Shown piece by piece: positions 30,201 through 42,600 of a stretch of DNA of 64,000 bases. Numbering within the stretch: the first letter of the stretch is position 1; every line of letters begins with the position of its first letter. The DNA is from Leptodactylus fallax (Eukaryota > Chordata > Amphibia > Anura > Leptodactylidae): positions 1,054,001-1,118,000 of the forward strand of contig CAMRHE010000331.1 in assembly GCA_947044405.1 (NCBI GenBank). The letters are read 5' to 3'. The position numbers were made by a program, and so were the translations under genes. The notes beneath the pieces were generated by a model. The model did not search any database. It was not told the origin of the DNA and worked only from the letters and a program-made list of their open reading frames with translations.

Positions 30201-33200
30201 CAAAACACTCAAAGAACAAGGAGAGTGGTGGAGCAGACGTCAGTGGTTGCCGTATAGCTTTCATCCCCGCCACCCTCCAGGGTCAGTGTTCATGGGAAGC
30301 CAATTTACCTCTCAATATATTTTTGATGTGTGGGAGAAAACTCGCACAAACACAGGAAAATACACAGTACCAGTCAAAGGTTAGGACTCACCTTGTAAAA
30401 AATTTTTTAATTTTTTTTTTTTTATATTTTCTACATTGTAGATTTATATTGAAGACATAAAACCATAAAGGACACATAGAAATAAGTAGGAAACAAAGCA
30501 GAATAGGTTTTATGTGTTAGATTATTCTTTGACAACAGCTTTGCACACGTTTGGTATTCCCTCAGCTTCATGAAGTTGTCACCTGGAATGGTTTTCAATT
30601 AATTATTGTATATTCTGCATATAACATTATTGGTTTATCAACAGGACAATGGCCCCAAACAGACCTCCAGCATATGTAAGGGCTATCTGACCAAGAAGGA
30701 GAGTCATGTAGTGTTGTCAGATGACATGGCTTCCATAATCACCTGACCTAAACCCAATTGAGATGGTTGGGTATGAGACGGACCACAGAGTAAAGAAAAA
30801 GCAGCAACTATGTGTGTAACATCTCTGGGAACTCCTTACTGACTGCTGGAAAACCATTCGGAGTGACAACCTCATGAAACTGTATGTGCTGTCCTTGGTT
30901 GGATTCAGATTTAGGGCCCTAGTGCTGCAAAAGCAACAGCGCCAACCACTGAGCCACAGCACTGCCTCAAGAACCTCATACACATGTATACTCAGCATGG
31001 CTAGACGTGGTTCAGGTTGTGTCAGTGGAGATCAGATTCTACCAGATACATCTGGGGCGGTTTGTCTCAGGGGAAATAAAGGATCAGATCGGTAGAAATC
31101 CAACCTGATGGTTCCTTATTCCAACCAGCAGTCTCCATAGCCAGAAGATTGTGAGAAGATCCAGACAATATGTAATGTCTATGGTCAGCTTTATCCTCCA
31201 TCTCCACCTCTCATTACACAAGTATAAACCATCTAATACTGCTGGATAACCCAAGACTGAGCACAAGGACTTCACAGCCCGTCTACACATCATAGGGAAT
31301 ATCTCCATCTACCTGATCATCCTGTGGAAGAAGAGGACTGGGACATCTCTCCGGTGTTGTCCTCTTACTGGATCTACCTGTAGGAAACACAGACAGGGAC
31401 TGAATTCATTCTCTACATACAAATAATGGAAGTCCATGTGTATATAGTCATGTCTATTACCTGCTGATGTGAGGGGCTGGTGGTCCTCCATCATGACCTC
31501 CTTGTACAGATCCTTGTGTCCTTCTAAATACTCCCACTCCTCCATGGAGAAATAGACAGCGACATCCTGACACCTTATAGGAACCTGACAACACAATGAT
31601 ACAGTCATCACCCAGACCCCTCCAGTTACTGTATAATGTCCCAGCATTCCCAGCAGTGTCACCTCTCCAGTCAGCAGCTCCAGCATCTTGTTGGTGAGTT
31701 CTAGGATCTTCTGTCCATTGATCTCCTCCTGTATCAGGGGGTGAGGTGGAGGCCCCGGGATTGGGCTCAGGGTTCCTCCATATTCTTCATACACAGGAGC
31801 CTGACAGCGCCCACTAGAGGTCTTCTTCACTACTGTGTAATCCTGGTTATGGGGAGACACATTAATAAATATCACTACATACATGTCCAGAGTCCATCAC
31901 CTCTCCAGTCATATCATCTGTTATTACTATAGATAAGAATGATGTAATGTGACATCATCAGAATCTCTCACCTCTCCAGTAAGCTGGTAGATGATCTCTA
32001 GGGTGAGATTTAATATACTTTCCGCTGTCTTGTTCTTCTCTCTATCCATCTTTGATAGTTCAATCTGGAAAAAGATAAGACCACATCTTGAGGACGTCCG
32101 GTTTTGGGCACCAGTTCATAAAAAAGAGCAGGGGAGAGTTCAGAGAAAACTAATACATAGTAAGGGAAATGTTACTAGCTATTCTAGAGAATAGATGGCT
32201 ATTTGTGGGGGGGGGGGATATAAGATCTTTAGATATCGTTATATAAATATGTAAATTCTCCCAATAGAACTCAGTGTGAAGACGTATTTTTTCTGTGATC
32301 CGAACAAGTAGCACTGTGCGATTTTGCCAAAAAATAAAAAGTCTGACTCTTTTCAACCCTAGGGACGACCGAATCTCGATTTTTCTTAATTTAGAAACAT
32401 GCTGAAAAATTATTTTGGTTGGCTTGTTCTGACCCCTGTAACTTTTTTATGTTTGGACTTTTCGGAGCTGTGTAAGGTCTTTTTATGGCACAAGATGGAT
32501 TTTCCATTCACACCAATATGGCCATTGTTTTGATCATCATTTTAGTTATCTATTTTTTTCCACTATGGTGTTAATCATATGGCAGAAACATTTTTATAGT
32601 TTAGCCATTTTGGGATGTGAGATCTCTATTGGATTTGTTGTTACATACGTGAGAAAAAAAAATTCCTGATTTGTCGGGGTCCGACTACTAATCCTGAGGA
32701 TGGGGGTGTTTTACCCCTGTCGTGAACGTAGCTGTGGTGAGCACAGACGCTGCCTCCCCTGCATACACTTTGATGGGAACGCTGGAGATAAGTTCTGGAC
32801 TTCCGATATTTCCAGTGCTCTCACTGAGATGAATGGGGGCCGGAGAGCGTCTGGGGATAAAACCAGATCCCAGGATCGGTGGGGTCCAGGGTTGGACTGA
32901 CCATCCCGATCGGGCCCCTGACTAGTGGCGTAACGATAGCGGTCGCAGGGGGGTGCGACCGCGACCGGGCTCGGCGGGGTATGGTGCCCGTGGCCAGCTG
33001 ATATGGCCGGGGCCCCGGACCACTATGATAGCGGTCAGGGAAAGCCTGGTTCCCCGACCCAGGCCCATTTCCAATCGATGGCAGGGCACCCAGGGGAGGT
33101 GACTGAAAACAATAAATATACATTCTCACCTCTCCTGGGCACAGCGTTCTCTCCAGTGCTCTTCCGTCATGTGACTGAGGCCTGTGATTAGGCCCCAGTG

Positions 33201-33578
33201 GTCACATGGGGCGCGGCCACGTAATGACGTCAGTGCGCCCCCACGTGACCGCTGAGGCCCAATCACAGGCCTCAGCAGCGACGTCAGAAAAGGGCCTGAA
33301 GACGCTGAAGATGGCAGGATGGAGCGAGGATGCCAAGGAAAGGTAAGGCAAGGTGAGTATGAATGTTTGTTATTTTTAATCACTTCCCCTGGGCCTCCGA
33401 TTATTATACTCTGGGGTCTGAGGAGACCCCAGAGTATAATAATAGCACTGAAGCGGAGCGGGCGGGGCTATTGGGCGCATATAATACTGGGTGGGGGCCC
33501 CTGTGGAGCTTATAATACTGGGTGGGGGCCACTGTGGGGCGCATATAATACTGGGTGGGTAAGTATGTTTTTTTTTTG

Positions 33579-33609
<31 letters not shown>

Positions 33610-36600
33610 GTAGGGGGGGATTCACCTCCCCCGGACTAATTATAAAAAAGAAAAAAATTATACTGGACAACCTCTTTAAAGTGTGGTGCATTAGGGGGTC
33701 CCTGGGGGGTATATTAAAGGGGTTGTCCATACATAATTTGTTATGGTTTATCCTCAGGATAGGCCATAGATACCTGATCTGTAGCGGGCTGACCCCGGAC
33801 CAATCATCTATATGGAGCCACTTCTGGTGCCCGTCCTGTACACAATACAGGGCCAGAAGCAGAAAGCTCTGTCCTCTGTATATTAGCCGGGCACCTTCAC
33901 TGTATCTCAGCACTTATTGAAGTCAGTAGTTGCTGAGTTGCAGAGAAGGCTCCGGACTGCTATACAGCGGATGGAGCTTTCTGCGCTGTGTTGTGTACAG
34001 AATGGGCACCGGAAGTGGCTCCGAACAGCTGATGGGGCCATGTGTCAGCCCCCTACTGATCAGGTATTTATGGCCTATCCTGAGCATAGGCCATAAAAAA
34101 GATTAACCCTGGACAACCCCTTTAATATGCCCCAAACAGTTTAATGTCCCCCCCACAGAATGTTAGCCCCCATCACTGATCCCACACAATATAATGACCC
34201 CATCACTGTTCCCCATACAGTATGGGGGATCAGTGAAGAGGCCACTGTATGGGGGGACCAGTGAAGTGACCATAGAAAAATTTGGCCCAGACAACCCCTT
34301 AAAAGAGGTTGTCCATAAACTGGAGCGACCACTGTGGCAGCCGCCAGGAAGGTGTAAAAATACGAAAATTAAAAAAAAAAAAAAAGCATACTCACCTGTC
34401 CCCAGCACCCCGTTGTCCCCTGCCTGTGTCTGTTCGGTCTCATGGCGGCGCCTCATTTCAGGAAATCCTGTACCTAATTGGTCTTAGCGATCACATGAGG
34501 TGCAGGACTCCCAGCAAGGAGGTGCTGGCACGAGACTGAATGGACACTGGCAGCGGACAACGGAGCGCCGGGGACAGGTGAGTATGCTTTTTAATTTACT
34601 TATTTTTTATTTTACACCTCCCGGCCGCTACATGGGTTGCTCCAATTCCTGGACAACCTCTTTAAAGGATTTATCCATCTTTCTAATATTGATGGCCTGT
34701 CCTTAGGATAGGCCATCAATATTACATCCACGATGATACAATAGCCAGGACCTCTGCAGATCAGCTTTTCCAGGACAGTGCAGCTACAGGTAAAGGTAAC
34801 AATTCTTGGAGCCATGCTATTTACTTGGTAGTGCAGTGGTACACATGGTATAGTGGGTGAGCAGCATGGCTCCCGGCATGTTATTACCTTTAGCCGCCAT
34901 GTCTCGGTACCGCTGATCTGCAGGGGTCCTGATGGTGGGCCCCTAGAAACAATTCCACTGGTGGGCCCTAGACATCCCAGTCCGACACTGGTGGGGTCTC
35001 ACCCCCAACTATCAGCAATGTATTGTCTAGCACAGAGGATAGATATTTTTAAAACATTTCAAAACTTTTCTATTTTATACAGACAGTCCGCCCCCGTATG
35101 GATGAGAGACGTGCTGGTCTATATACTATATGGTGTACTGAGCCAAAAGCCGTTCATTGAGCTGCAGTACTGGTGACCAGCCATTCTACAGGGCATGGAG
35201 CCAACTGCTGCACAGGTACACCTCCGAACAGTTGATCCATGTGGGGGCTAGCTGTGTGCCCCACACCAGTTACATATGGAAGTGGACTTTGGTAAATGCA
35301 GATGCCCTCCTAAGTCAGTGGACATCCTGGGGACGGGCATCGAGATTGTCAGCACCTATAAGTACCTGGTTGTGCTCCTTAATAATAAGCTGGACTGGGC
35401 AGATCATATGGAGGCCCTGTACAGGAAGGGCCACAGCAGGCTCTACCTGCTTAGGAGGCTGAGAGCCTTTGGAGTCCGGGGGGAACTTCTTAGGACTTTT
35501 TTTCAACTCGGTAGTGGCATCAGCCATCTTCTTCGGAGTGTCCTGCTGGGGGAGCAGTATATCATCCAGGGATAGGAATAAACTCAACAAGCTGATTAGA
35601 AGGGCCAGCTCTGTCCTGGGGAGCCCACTGGACCCAGTGCAGGTGGTGGGTGACAGAAGGATACTGTCCGTGGTGAGCTCCATGCGGGAGAAGTCCCATC
35701 CCATGCATGAGACTGTGATAGCACTGGGCAGTACTGTCAGTGACCGACTGCTCCACCCTAGGTGTGAGAAGGAGCGCTATCGGAAGTCTTTCCTCCCCAC
35801 CGGGGTCAGGCTGTACAACCAACACCGACCTAAGTGGACATCATTACACACAGAGAACTGAAAGATCGTAAGTTGTGATATCCCTTCTACTACTTTTTTA
35901 CCTTTTTATCTCTACCTGCTGTCACTGTAATGCCTCTACTTTGGAGCTTTTGCATTTGTATTATCTTTGCTGCTGTAACACACTGAATTTCCCCATGGTG
36001 GGAAATTATCTTATCTTACCTTATTTTCGGCTTATCCTAAGTATAGGCCATAAATAAAAAAAAAAAACATGGACAATCCCTTTAATGTGGAATGTTAATT
36101 CAGGGATTTGTCTTATGGCCTACAGGGGGCAGTAAGGAATATTTTCCACTTTATGGTGCATTGTGTCTGTGCCATTGAGTGTTTTTTTGATGGACCTACT
36201 ATGTAACCCACTATGTTACTATACAGAAGTCGTCAAGAGAGAGGACCCGACACTGCAGGAACCTGAATAGAAAGAAGACCCAATGTGAACATGGCTCAAC
36301 ATGTGGTAGTTGAGATGTGTGAACCACATGGGCTGCAGCGGGACCATCTGTAGATGGAGTTTATCCATTCGGACCATGTACACTACAAATGGCAGCTCTT
36401 CCCCATGGACATGCCTGGCTGGCACTGCTGTACCTTTGAAGGGGACCAATAAAATCTACAAGTCCTCATGCAGCACCAAAGAAAGAGAAGTTTTAAAGGG
36501 AATCTTTCGGGTCAGTTTAGGACACTAAACCACCCACAGTCCTTATAGACCTGGGGTTTAGTGTCCCAAATTGCCCTGTTGCAATGCAATCCGCAGGCGC

Positions 36601-39600
36601 ATTAAAAATAAAAAACCTTTATACTTACCTAGAGAAGGGTCCGATCGACGCTGTTTGGTGAGATCGGTCCGTCTTATTCATGAAGCACGCCTCCCGGCAC
36701 CTGCGCTGTTCTTTACTGAGGCCAAAGATGGACACCCCGGCTTCACTGCGTAATTGCGGGGCATGCTCACTGAAGCCGAGGTGTACTCTTCTGGCTTCAT
36801 TGAAGAACTGCGCAGGCGCAGACAGTACAGCGGCAGGGTGAGGATAAAGCTTTTTTATTTTTAATGCGGCCATGGAGTGAGATATAACAGGGTGATTTGG
36901 GACACTAAAGTGTCCCAAATTGTCCTGACAGATTCCCTTTAAAGTTACGGCTCTCAGAATATGGCGACGCAAAATTAAACAATTTTGTAAATTCTGTACT
37001 GTGCAAAACCTCAAAAATCCCGTAAATGTATTATCATTGTAATGAGCGCTGTGTATTGTGGCCGCCATGATGGGGCTTCCTCCCCATGCTATTGGTCATG
37101 AGGGCTCCCCAGGGTCGGACTGGCCCACCGGGGAACCGGTGAATCCCCCGGTGGGCCCCGAGCCCCGACTATTAGTACTCATTTTGCCAATGCGAAGGTC
37201 AAGGGTCTCATCGGGACGGTCAGGGGCCCGACCGGCTCCTGACCATCCCGATAGGGCCCCTGACTAATAGACAGTGGCGTAACGATCGTGGCAAGAGGGC
37301 TGCGGGGGCCCGCGGCCAGCTGGAACTGGCCGGGGCCTGGTTCCCCGACCGCTATACCTATTGTTAATGGAAAGGGGCCGGTCCCCTTTCCATTAGATGC
37401 CAGCCCAGGGGAAGTGACAACAAAAAAAAAAAATACTCACCTGGCTGTCCTGGGCTCAGCATCGTCTCTGGCACTTTTCAGGCCTCACTGCAGGGGCCTG
37501 TGATTAGGCCCCAGCGGTGACATGGAGCGCGCTAGCGTAATGACGTCATCGCATCCCACGTGACCGCTGAGGTGCAATCACAGGCTCCAGCGGTGACGTC
37601 TGGGACACAGGACTTGGAGACCAGAAGACCAAGGAAGATGGTAAAGACAGCAGGGCGGGGCGAGGATACCCCGGAGAGGTAAGACAAGGTGAGTATAAGT
37701 GTTTGTTATTTTTAATCACTTCTCCTGGACCTGTACTTATTATATTCTGGGGTCTGAGGAGACCCCTGCGTATAATAATAGCACCGGCTCTGGGGGTGGG
37801 GGGGCCACTGTGGAGCATCTAATAGTGTGTGTGGGTCACTTTGGGCATATAATACAGTGTGGGAGCCACTGTAGGCATATAATACTGTGTGGGGGCCACT
37901 GTGGGCATATAATACTGTGTGGGGGCCACTGTGGGCATATAATACTGTGTGGGGGCCACTAAGGGCATATAATACTGTGTGGGGGCCACTAAGGGCATAT
38001 AATACTGTGTGGGGGCCACTGCGGAGCATATAATACTATGTAGGGGCCACTGTGGGCATATAATACTGTGTGGGGGCCACTGTGGGCATATAATACTGTG
38101 TGGGGGCCACTGCGGAGCATATAATACTGTGTGGGGGCCACTGTGGGCATATAATACTGTGTGGGGGCCACTGTGGGCATATAATACTGTGTGGGGGCCA
38201 CTAAGGGCATATAATACTGTGTGGGGGCCACTAAGGGCATATAATACTGTGTGGGGGCCACTGTGGGCATATAATACTGTGTGGGGGCCACTGTGGGCAT
38301 ATAATACTGTGTGGGGGCCACTAAGGGCATATAATACTGTGTGGGGGCCACTAAGGGCATATAATACTGTGTGGGGGCCACTAAGGGCATATAATACTGT
38401 GTGGGGGCCACTAAGGGCATATAATACTGTGTGGGGGCCACTAAGGGCATATAATACTGTGTGGGGGCCACTAAGGGCATATAATACTGTGGGGGGGGGG
38501 GGGGCAATGTAGGCATATATTACTGTGTGGGGGCCACTGAGGGCATATAATACTGTGTGGGGGCCACTGAGGGCATATAATACTGTGTGGGGGCCACTGT
38601 GGGCATATAATACTGTGTGGGGGCCACTAAGGGCATATAATACTGTGGGGGGGGGCACTGTAGGCATATATTACTGTGTGGGGGCCACTGAGGGCATATA
38701 ATACTGTGTGGGAGCCACTGAGGGCATATAATACAGTGTGGGGGCCACTGCGGAGCATATAATACAGTGTGGGGGCCACTGTGGGCATATAATACTGTGT
38801 GGGGCCACTGTGGGCATATAATACTGTGTGGGGCCACTGTGGGCATATAATACTGTGTGGGGGCCACTGTGGGTATATAGTACTGTGGGGGGGGGCACTG
38901 TAGGCATATATTACTGTGTGGGGGCCACTGAGGGCATATAATACTGTGTGGGGGCCACTAAGGGCATATAATATTGTGTGGGAGCCACTGCGGAGCATAT
39001 AATGCTGCTTGGGGGCCTCTGCGGAGCATATAATGCTGTGTGGGGGCCACTGTGAGCATATAATGCTGTGTGGGGGCCACTGCGAGCATATAATGCTGTG
39101 TGGGGGCCACTGTGAGCATATAATGCTGTGTGGGGGCCACTGCGGAGCATATAATGCTGTGTGGGGGCCACTGTGAGCATATAATGCTGTGTGGGGGCCA
39201 CTGTGGAACATATAATGCTGTGTTGGGGCCACTGCGGAGCATATAATGCTGTGTTGGGGCCACTGCGGAGCATATAATGCTGTGGGGGGCCACTGCGGAG
39301 CATATAATGCTGTGTTGGGGCCACTGCGGAGCATATAATGCTGTGTTGGGGCCACTCTGAGCATATAATGCTGTGTTGGGGACACTGCGGAGCATATTAT
39401 ACTGTCCAAGTATTGTTTACATGCTGGGTGCTGCGCTGCTCATTCACCATGTTCTTGACAACTGCGGTTGTGGGTACTAAAGCTGTATCTCTTTCAAGTA
39501 TCTGAGATATCGCTGCAGCACCCATAACCGTCACTGTGATGATTCTGCTTAAGTGTGGCTATAACTCAGATGATCTCTGGGTATAGGATTTCCCTTCTTG

Positions 39601-42600
39601 CTTGCTTGCATACTGTGCGCAGCTACAAGCCTAGGTGCATATTGGCAGTAGCTGCCAGGCTGGAACAATAGGGCTCCATTGTATTCCTATACAGCCCTGG
39701 CTGATCAAACAATTGATTGCATTGTTCAAGCCTGGGCTGTTGATCAGATATGACTGATAACAGTGTATCAATTCACTTTGTCTCAGCTCTATACAAAAGA
39801 TCTGGATTTGATTGAATTATCTCATCAGATGTACTGTCGCTGGGGACCTCATTCTGGGAGGTGGCATAAAGGGTATAAAAGATGAGGTAAGAGGTCTGTG
39901 GGTGTAGATTACACTATGGAGATCATGCTATGAAGACTGTGCTGGGATTATGCTACAGAGTTGTTACAGACAGACCATGAGGAGATTTTTGTGATTGACT
40001 ATTGGACTAATGCTGAGAGACTGTGAAGAGCATGCAGGCGGGATTATTGTTTTAATGCCACATGCTAACAAGCCTCCACTGGTGACTCACACATGCATGT
40101 GTGAGTGTTGGACTATAGAACCACAGCAAGGACATGTGTGGTAAAGTAATCATTTCACCTTTAATCCCTTTTATTTTATTTGTACTGTATCTTGCAACTA
40201 GTAACTGTTAATGCTTGTATATATCTGCATATCTGTTCTGAACTGCATGTGTTAGATTTTAATACCGACCCATTTAGGGGTTAATAAATATATAAAATTT
40301 AGAAGGCTTGTCTTGTATTTATCTGGTGAACCCGGCACTCACTGGCGGTGAGTGTGGTTTTTATAATGAAAGAGGACTCAGGGTGTGGCCAAAGCGGTTT
40401 GGCGCACTGAGGATCTTTCACATTGGTGGCAGCGTGGTGGGATCTTAGGATAAACGGTGTGTGTTGGTGACCTATATCACTCACATGCTGGGGATTATGG
40501 TAATCCTATAAGACAAGCTCGGTATTAAAGCAAGCATTAAGATACAGTGAAAGTTTGATACAGTGCTGTCCCCTCCCTTATTCTTTGTATTCTATCCTAT
40601 CTTTTATTTGGCAAATACCAGTGGATGGCTAGTGGGCTCAGAAGCAGAGCTCAAGAACTGCAGAACCAGGCTTTTGGAGATCCTGAGTGTATGGCTGAAA
40701 TGGAGGCAGCCACAGCCATGCAGAGAATCGAGCAGAGTCCTGACTTTGGGGCTAGGCCAGGAAGTGCGGCAAGCAGCCCGGTCCCAAGGATTACTTCACC
40801 AGGAGGGACCTGTAATCCCAGCCTTGCTATGGGAACGGTTTCGTACTGGCAAATGGCCCTACAGCAAGTAGGCACCAGTGACCCAAACACATACCTGCAG
40901 GTGTTGTGCCATTTTCTGGAAGCTGTAGAACAAGAACAAGAACGGCAGGCAGCAGAGCGAGAGGCAGAGAGAGAGAGGAAGTTTGCTGAGCGACAGGCAG
41001 AGAGGGAGTATCAGCTTGAGCTGAAGAGGCGGGAAATCTCCCAGCGGGCACAAACCGCCCCTGCGCAAACTCCAACAACCCTGCAGAGACCCTCAAGTTG
41101 GAAGGAGAAGCCAGGCCGGAGTTCACCACAGCCGTCTGTCGTCAGGTCGGGTGAGACAAGCTATGCCCCGGGTGGTCCCTCCCCTGTCCCAAGAACTCTG
41201 GGCACCCTAGTGACCTTCCCAAAACCCCAAGAGGAGGTGCGGCGGGGCCATGCCTGTAACCCGACAGGACATTTCAAGAAGGAGTGCCCCAACCGCCCTG
41301 AGAACTTCCCTGCTTCCCAAGCCACAGCAGGTGGCCCATCTGTGTATCTGGACTGGGGTGCAGGAAAAGGAATGCGGACTGTGGGACTATTGACTGATTT
41401 GCCTAATAATGTACTGTTGGGAACTGATTTGGGACCTGTGATGTCCCAATATGGGGTGGGGAGCAACCCAATTTACTGTGATGGACTGTCTATGATTAAT
41501 GCTGATAATGTGTCTGTCATATCTGCAGAGAGGGCCCGTAACCCCCCTCTGGGATACTTCCCATGGCAGTAAGTGTAAATGCTAATGAGTTGCCTTCAGC
41601 TGAGAGCAGGGAAGATGCAACTGAACTTCCTGCAACCCAGCTCAGCACAAATGTTAGTGATGCTTTGTTTCCTCTGGTGCTAGGAACCAATGAGACTAAG
41701 TCTGTAGACACACCCACATCTGCGGGGGCGTTTCCCTCCCAGCTTGTTAATCTGTCTACCATAAATCTCATTGAGGCCCGGGGTGAATTAACAATTGCTG
41801 ATGAATGTACTGTCAATGTAATTGCCAATGCTTGTTGTGAAAGTGTACAGGGTAGCTCTTCTGAGTCACTGGAAGCGACTTCTACTATTTTGCCCAGTGT
41901 ATCCGATGAGCACCCAACTGCTGACCATGTGCCAGATGGTCAGGTAGGCTATGTGGATCTCATGGCCGATCCAGGTGAGGGACGGACTGCTGGTAGTGCG
42001 GTGTTAGCCCGCAGCCAGAGTGCTACAAGGGTGGAGGGCGTTCCGACCCTTGAACCGTTGCCTACACCACCTGGAGTCGGTGCTGAGACCGCCATGACTA
42101 GCCTCACTCCCTTCAAGCTGGAGGAGTCCGGCCGGTATGAGACATACACGTCTCTTCGGTCCAGTTCTATTCCAGGAGTGCCCATGGCCCAAGTGCAGAT
42201 GGCATGGGGTACTGGAGGTGTGATCCAAGAAGAGGGTATGTCCAATATATTACCTGTCAATGTAGTGAGGGGGGATGGTTTGGGGAAGCATGATCTCAGT
42301 CATTTGCCCAAGGTATCACCATCACCCACCCAAGTACAGGGAGGACAGGGTCCAAACATACCTGTACCAGAACCAGAGGTGCCCCTAGGTGTGGAAGCAA
42401 AGGGGGAGGTGCAGAACCCCCTAGAACTCTCCCAACTAGCGGCTAGTGTGGGGAAGACCCTGAGAGAGCAGGCCAAGGGTAGCCAGGAGAGCAGAGATTG
42501 CCAGGATGGGATCTCTGGAATGGTACCCCAAGGGCCTGAGGTCATGAGTGTGGCTCCACAGGGTTCCAGTACTCAGAAAGCAGACCCAGAACAGGCAGGA

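Larger units (their letters stand above)
33619..34991. repeat. 1.35-kb repeat block, copy 1 of 2
   Basis: This block, from GGACTAATTATAAAAAAG to CCCAGTCCGACACTGG, recurs in the same order and orientation at 44741-46089. It contains two TTAA-flanked MITEs (33714-34125, 34299-34665) and a unit ending in GGTGGGCCCTAGACATC. Either the block was duplicated as a unit or the same composite inserted twice. Confidence 0.75.

Noticed and set aside
30890..30970. Possible tRNA gene
   Set aside because: Only an A-box-like head is present; there is no acceptor stem and the B box is degenerate. It fits a dispersed repeat.
33404..33920. Plus and minus frames over the T/G-run near 33570-33612
   Set aside because: Driven by homopolymers and a MITE; no domain is recognisable.
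37819..39409. Several long open frames on both strands (up to 282 codons)
   Set aside because: They follow the 30-base period of the minisatellite. The same residues repeat in every frame without start or splice context.
37835..39410. CRISPR-like array
   Set aside because: Units are direct tandem copies without unique spacers, in a vertebrate genome.
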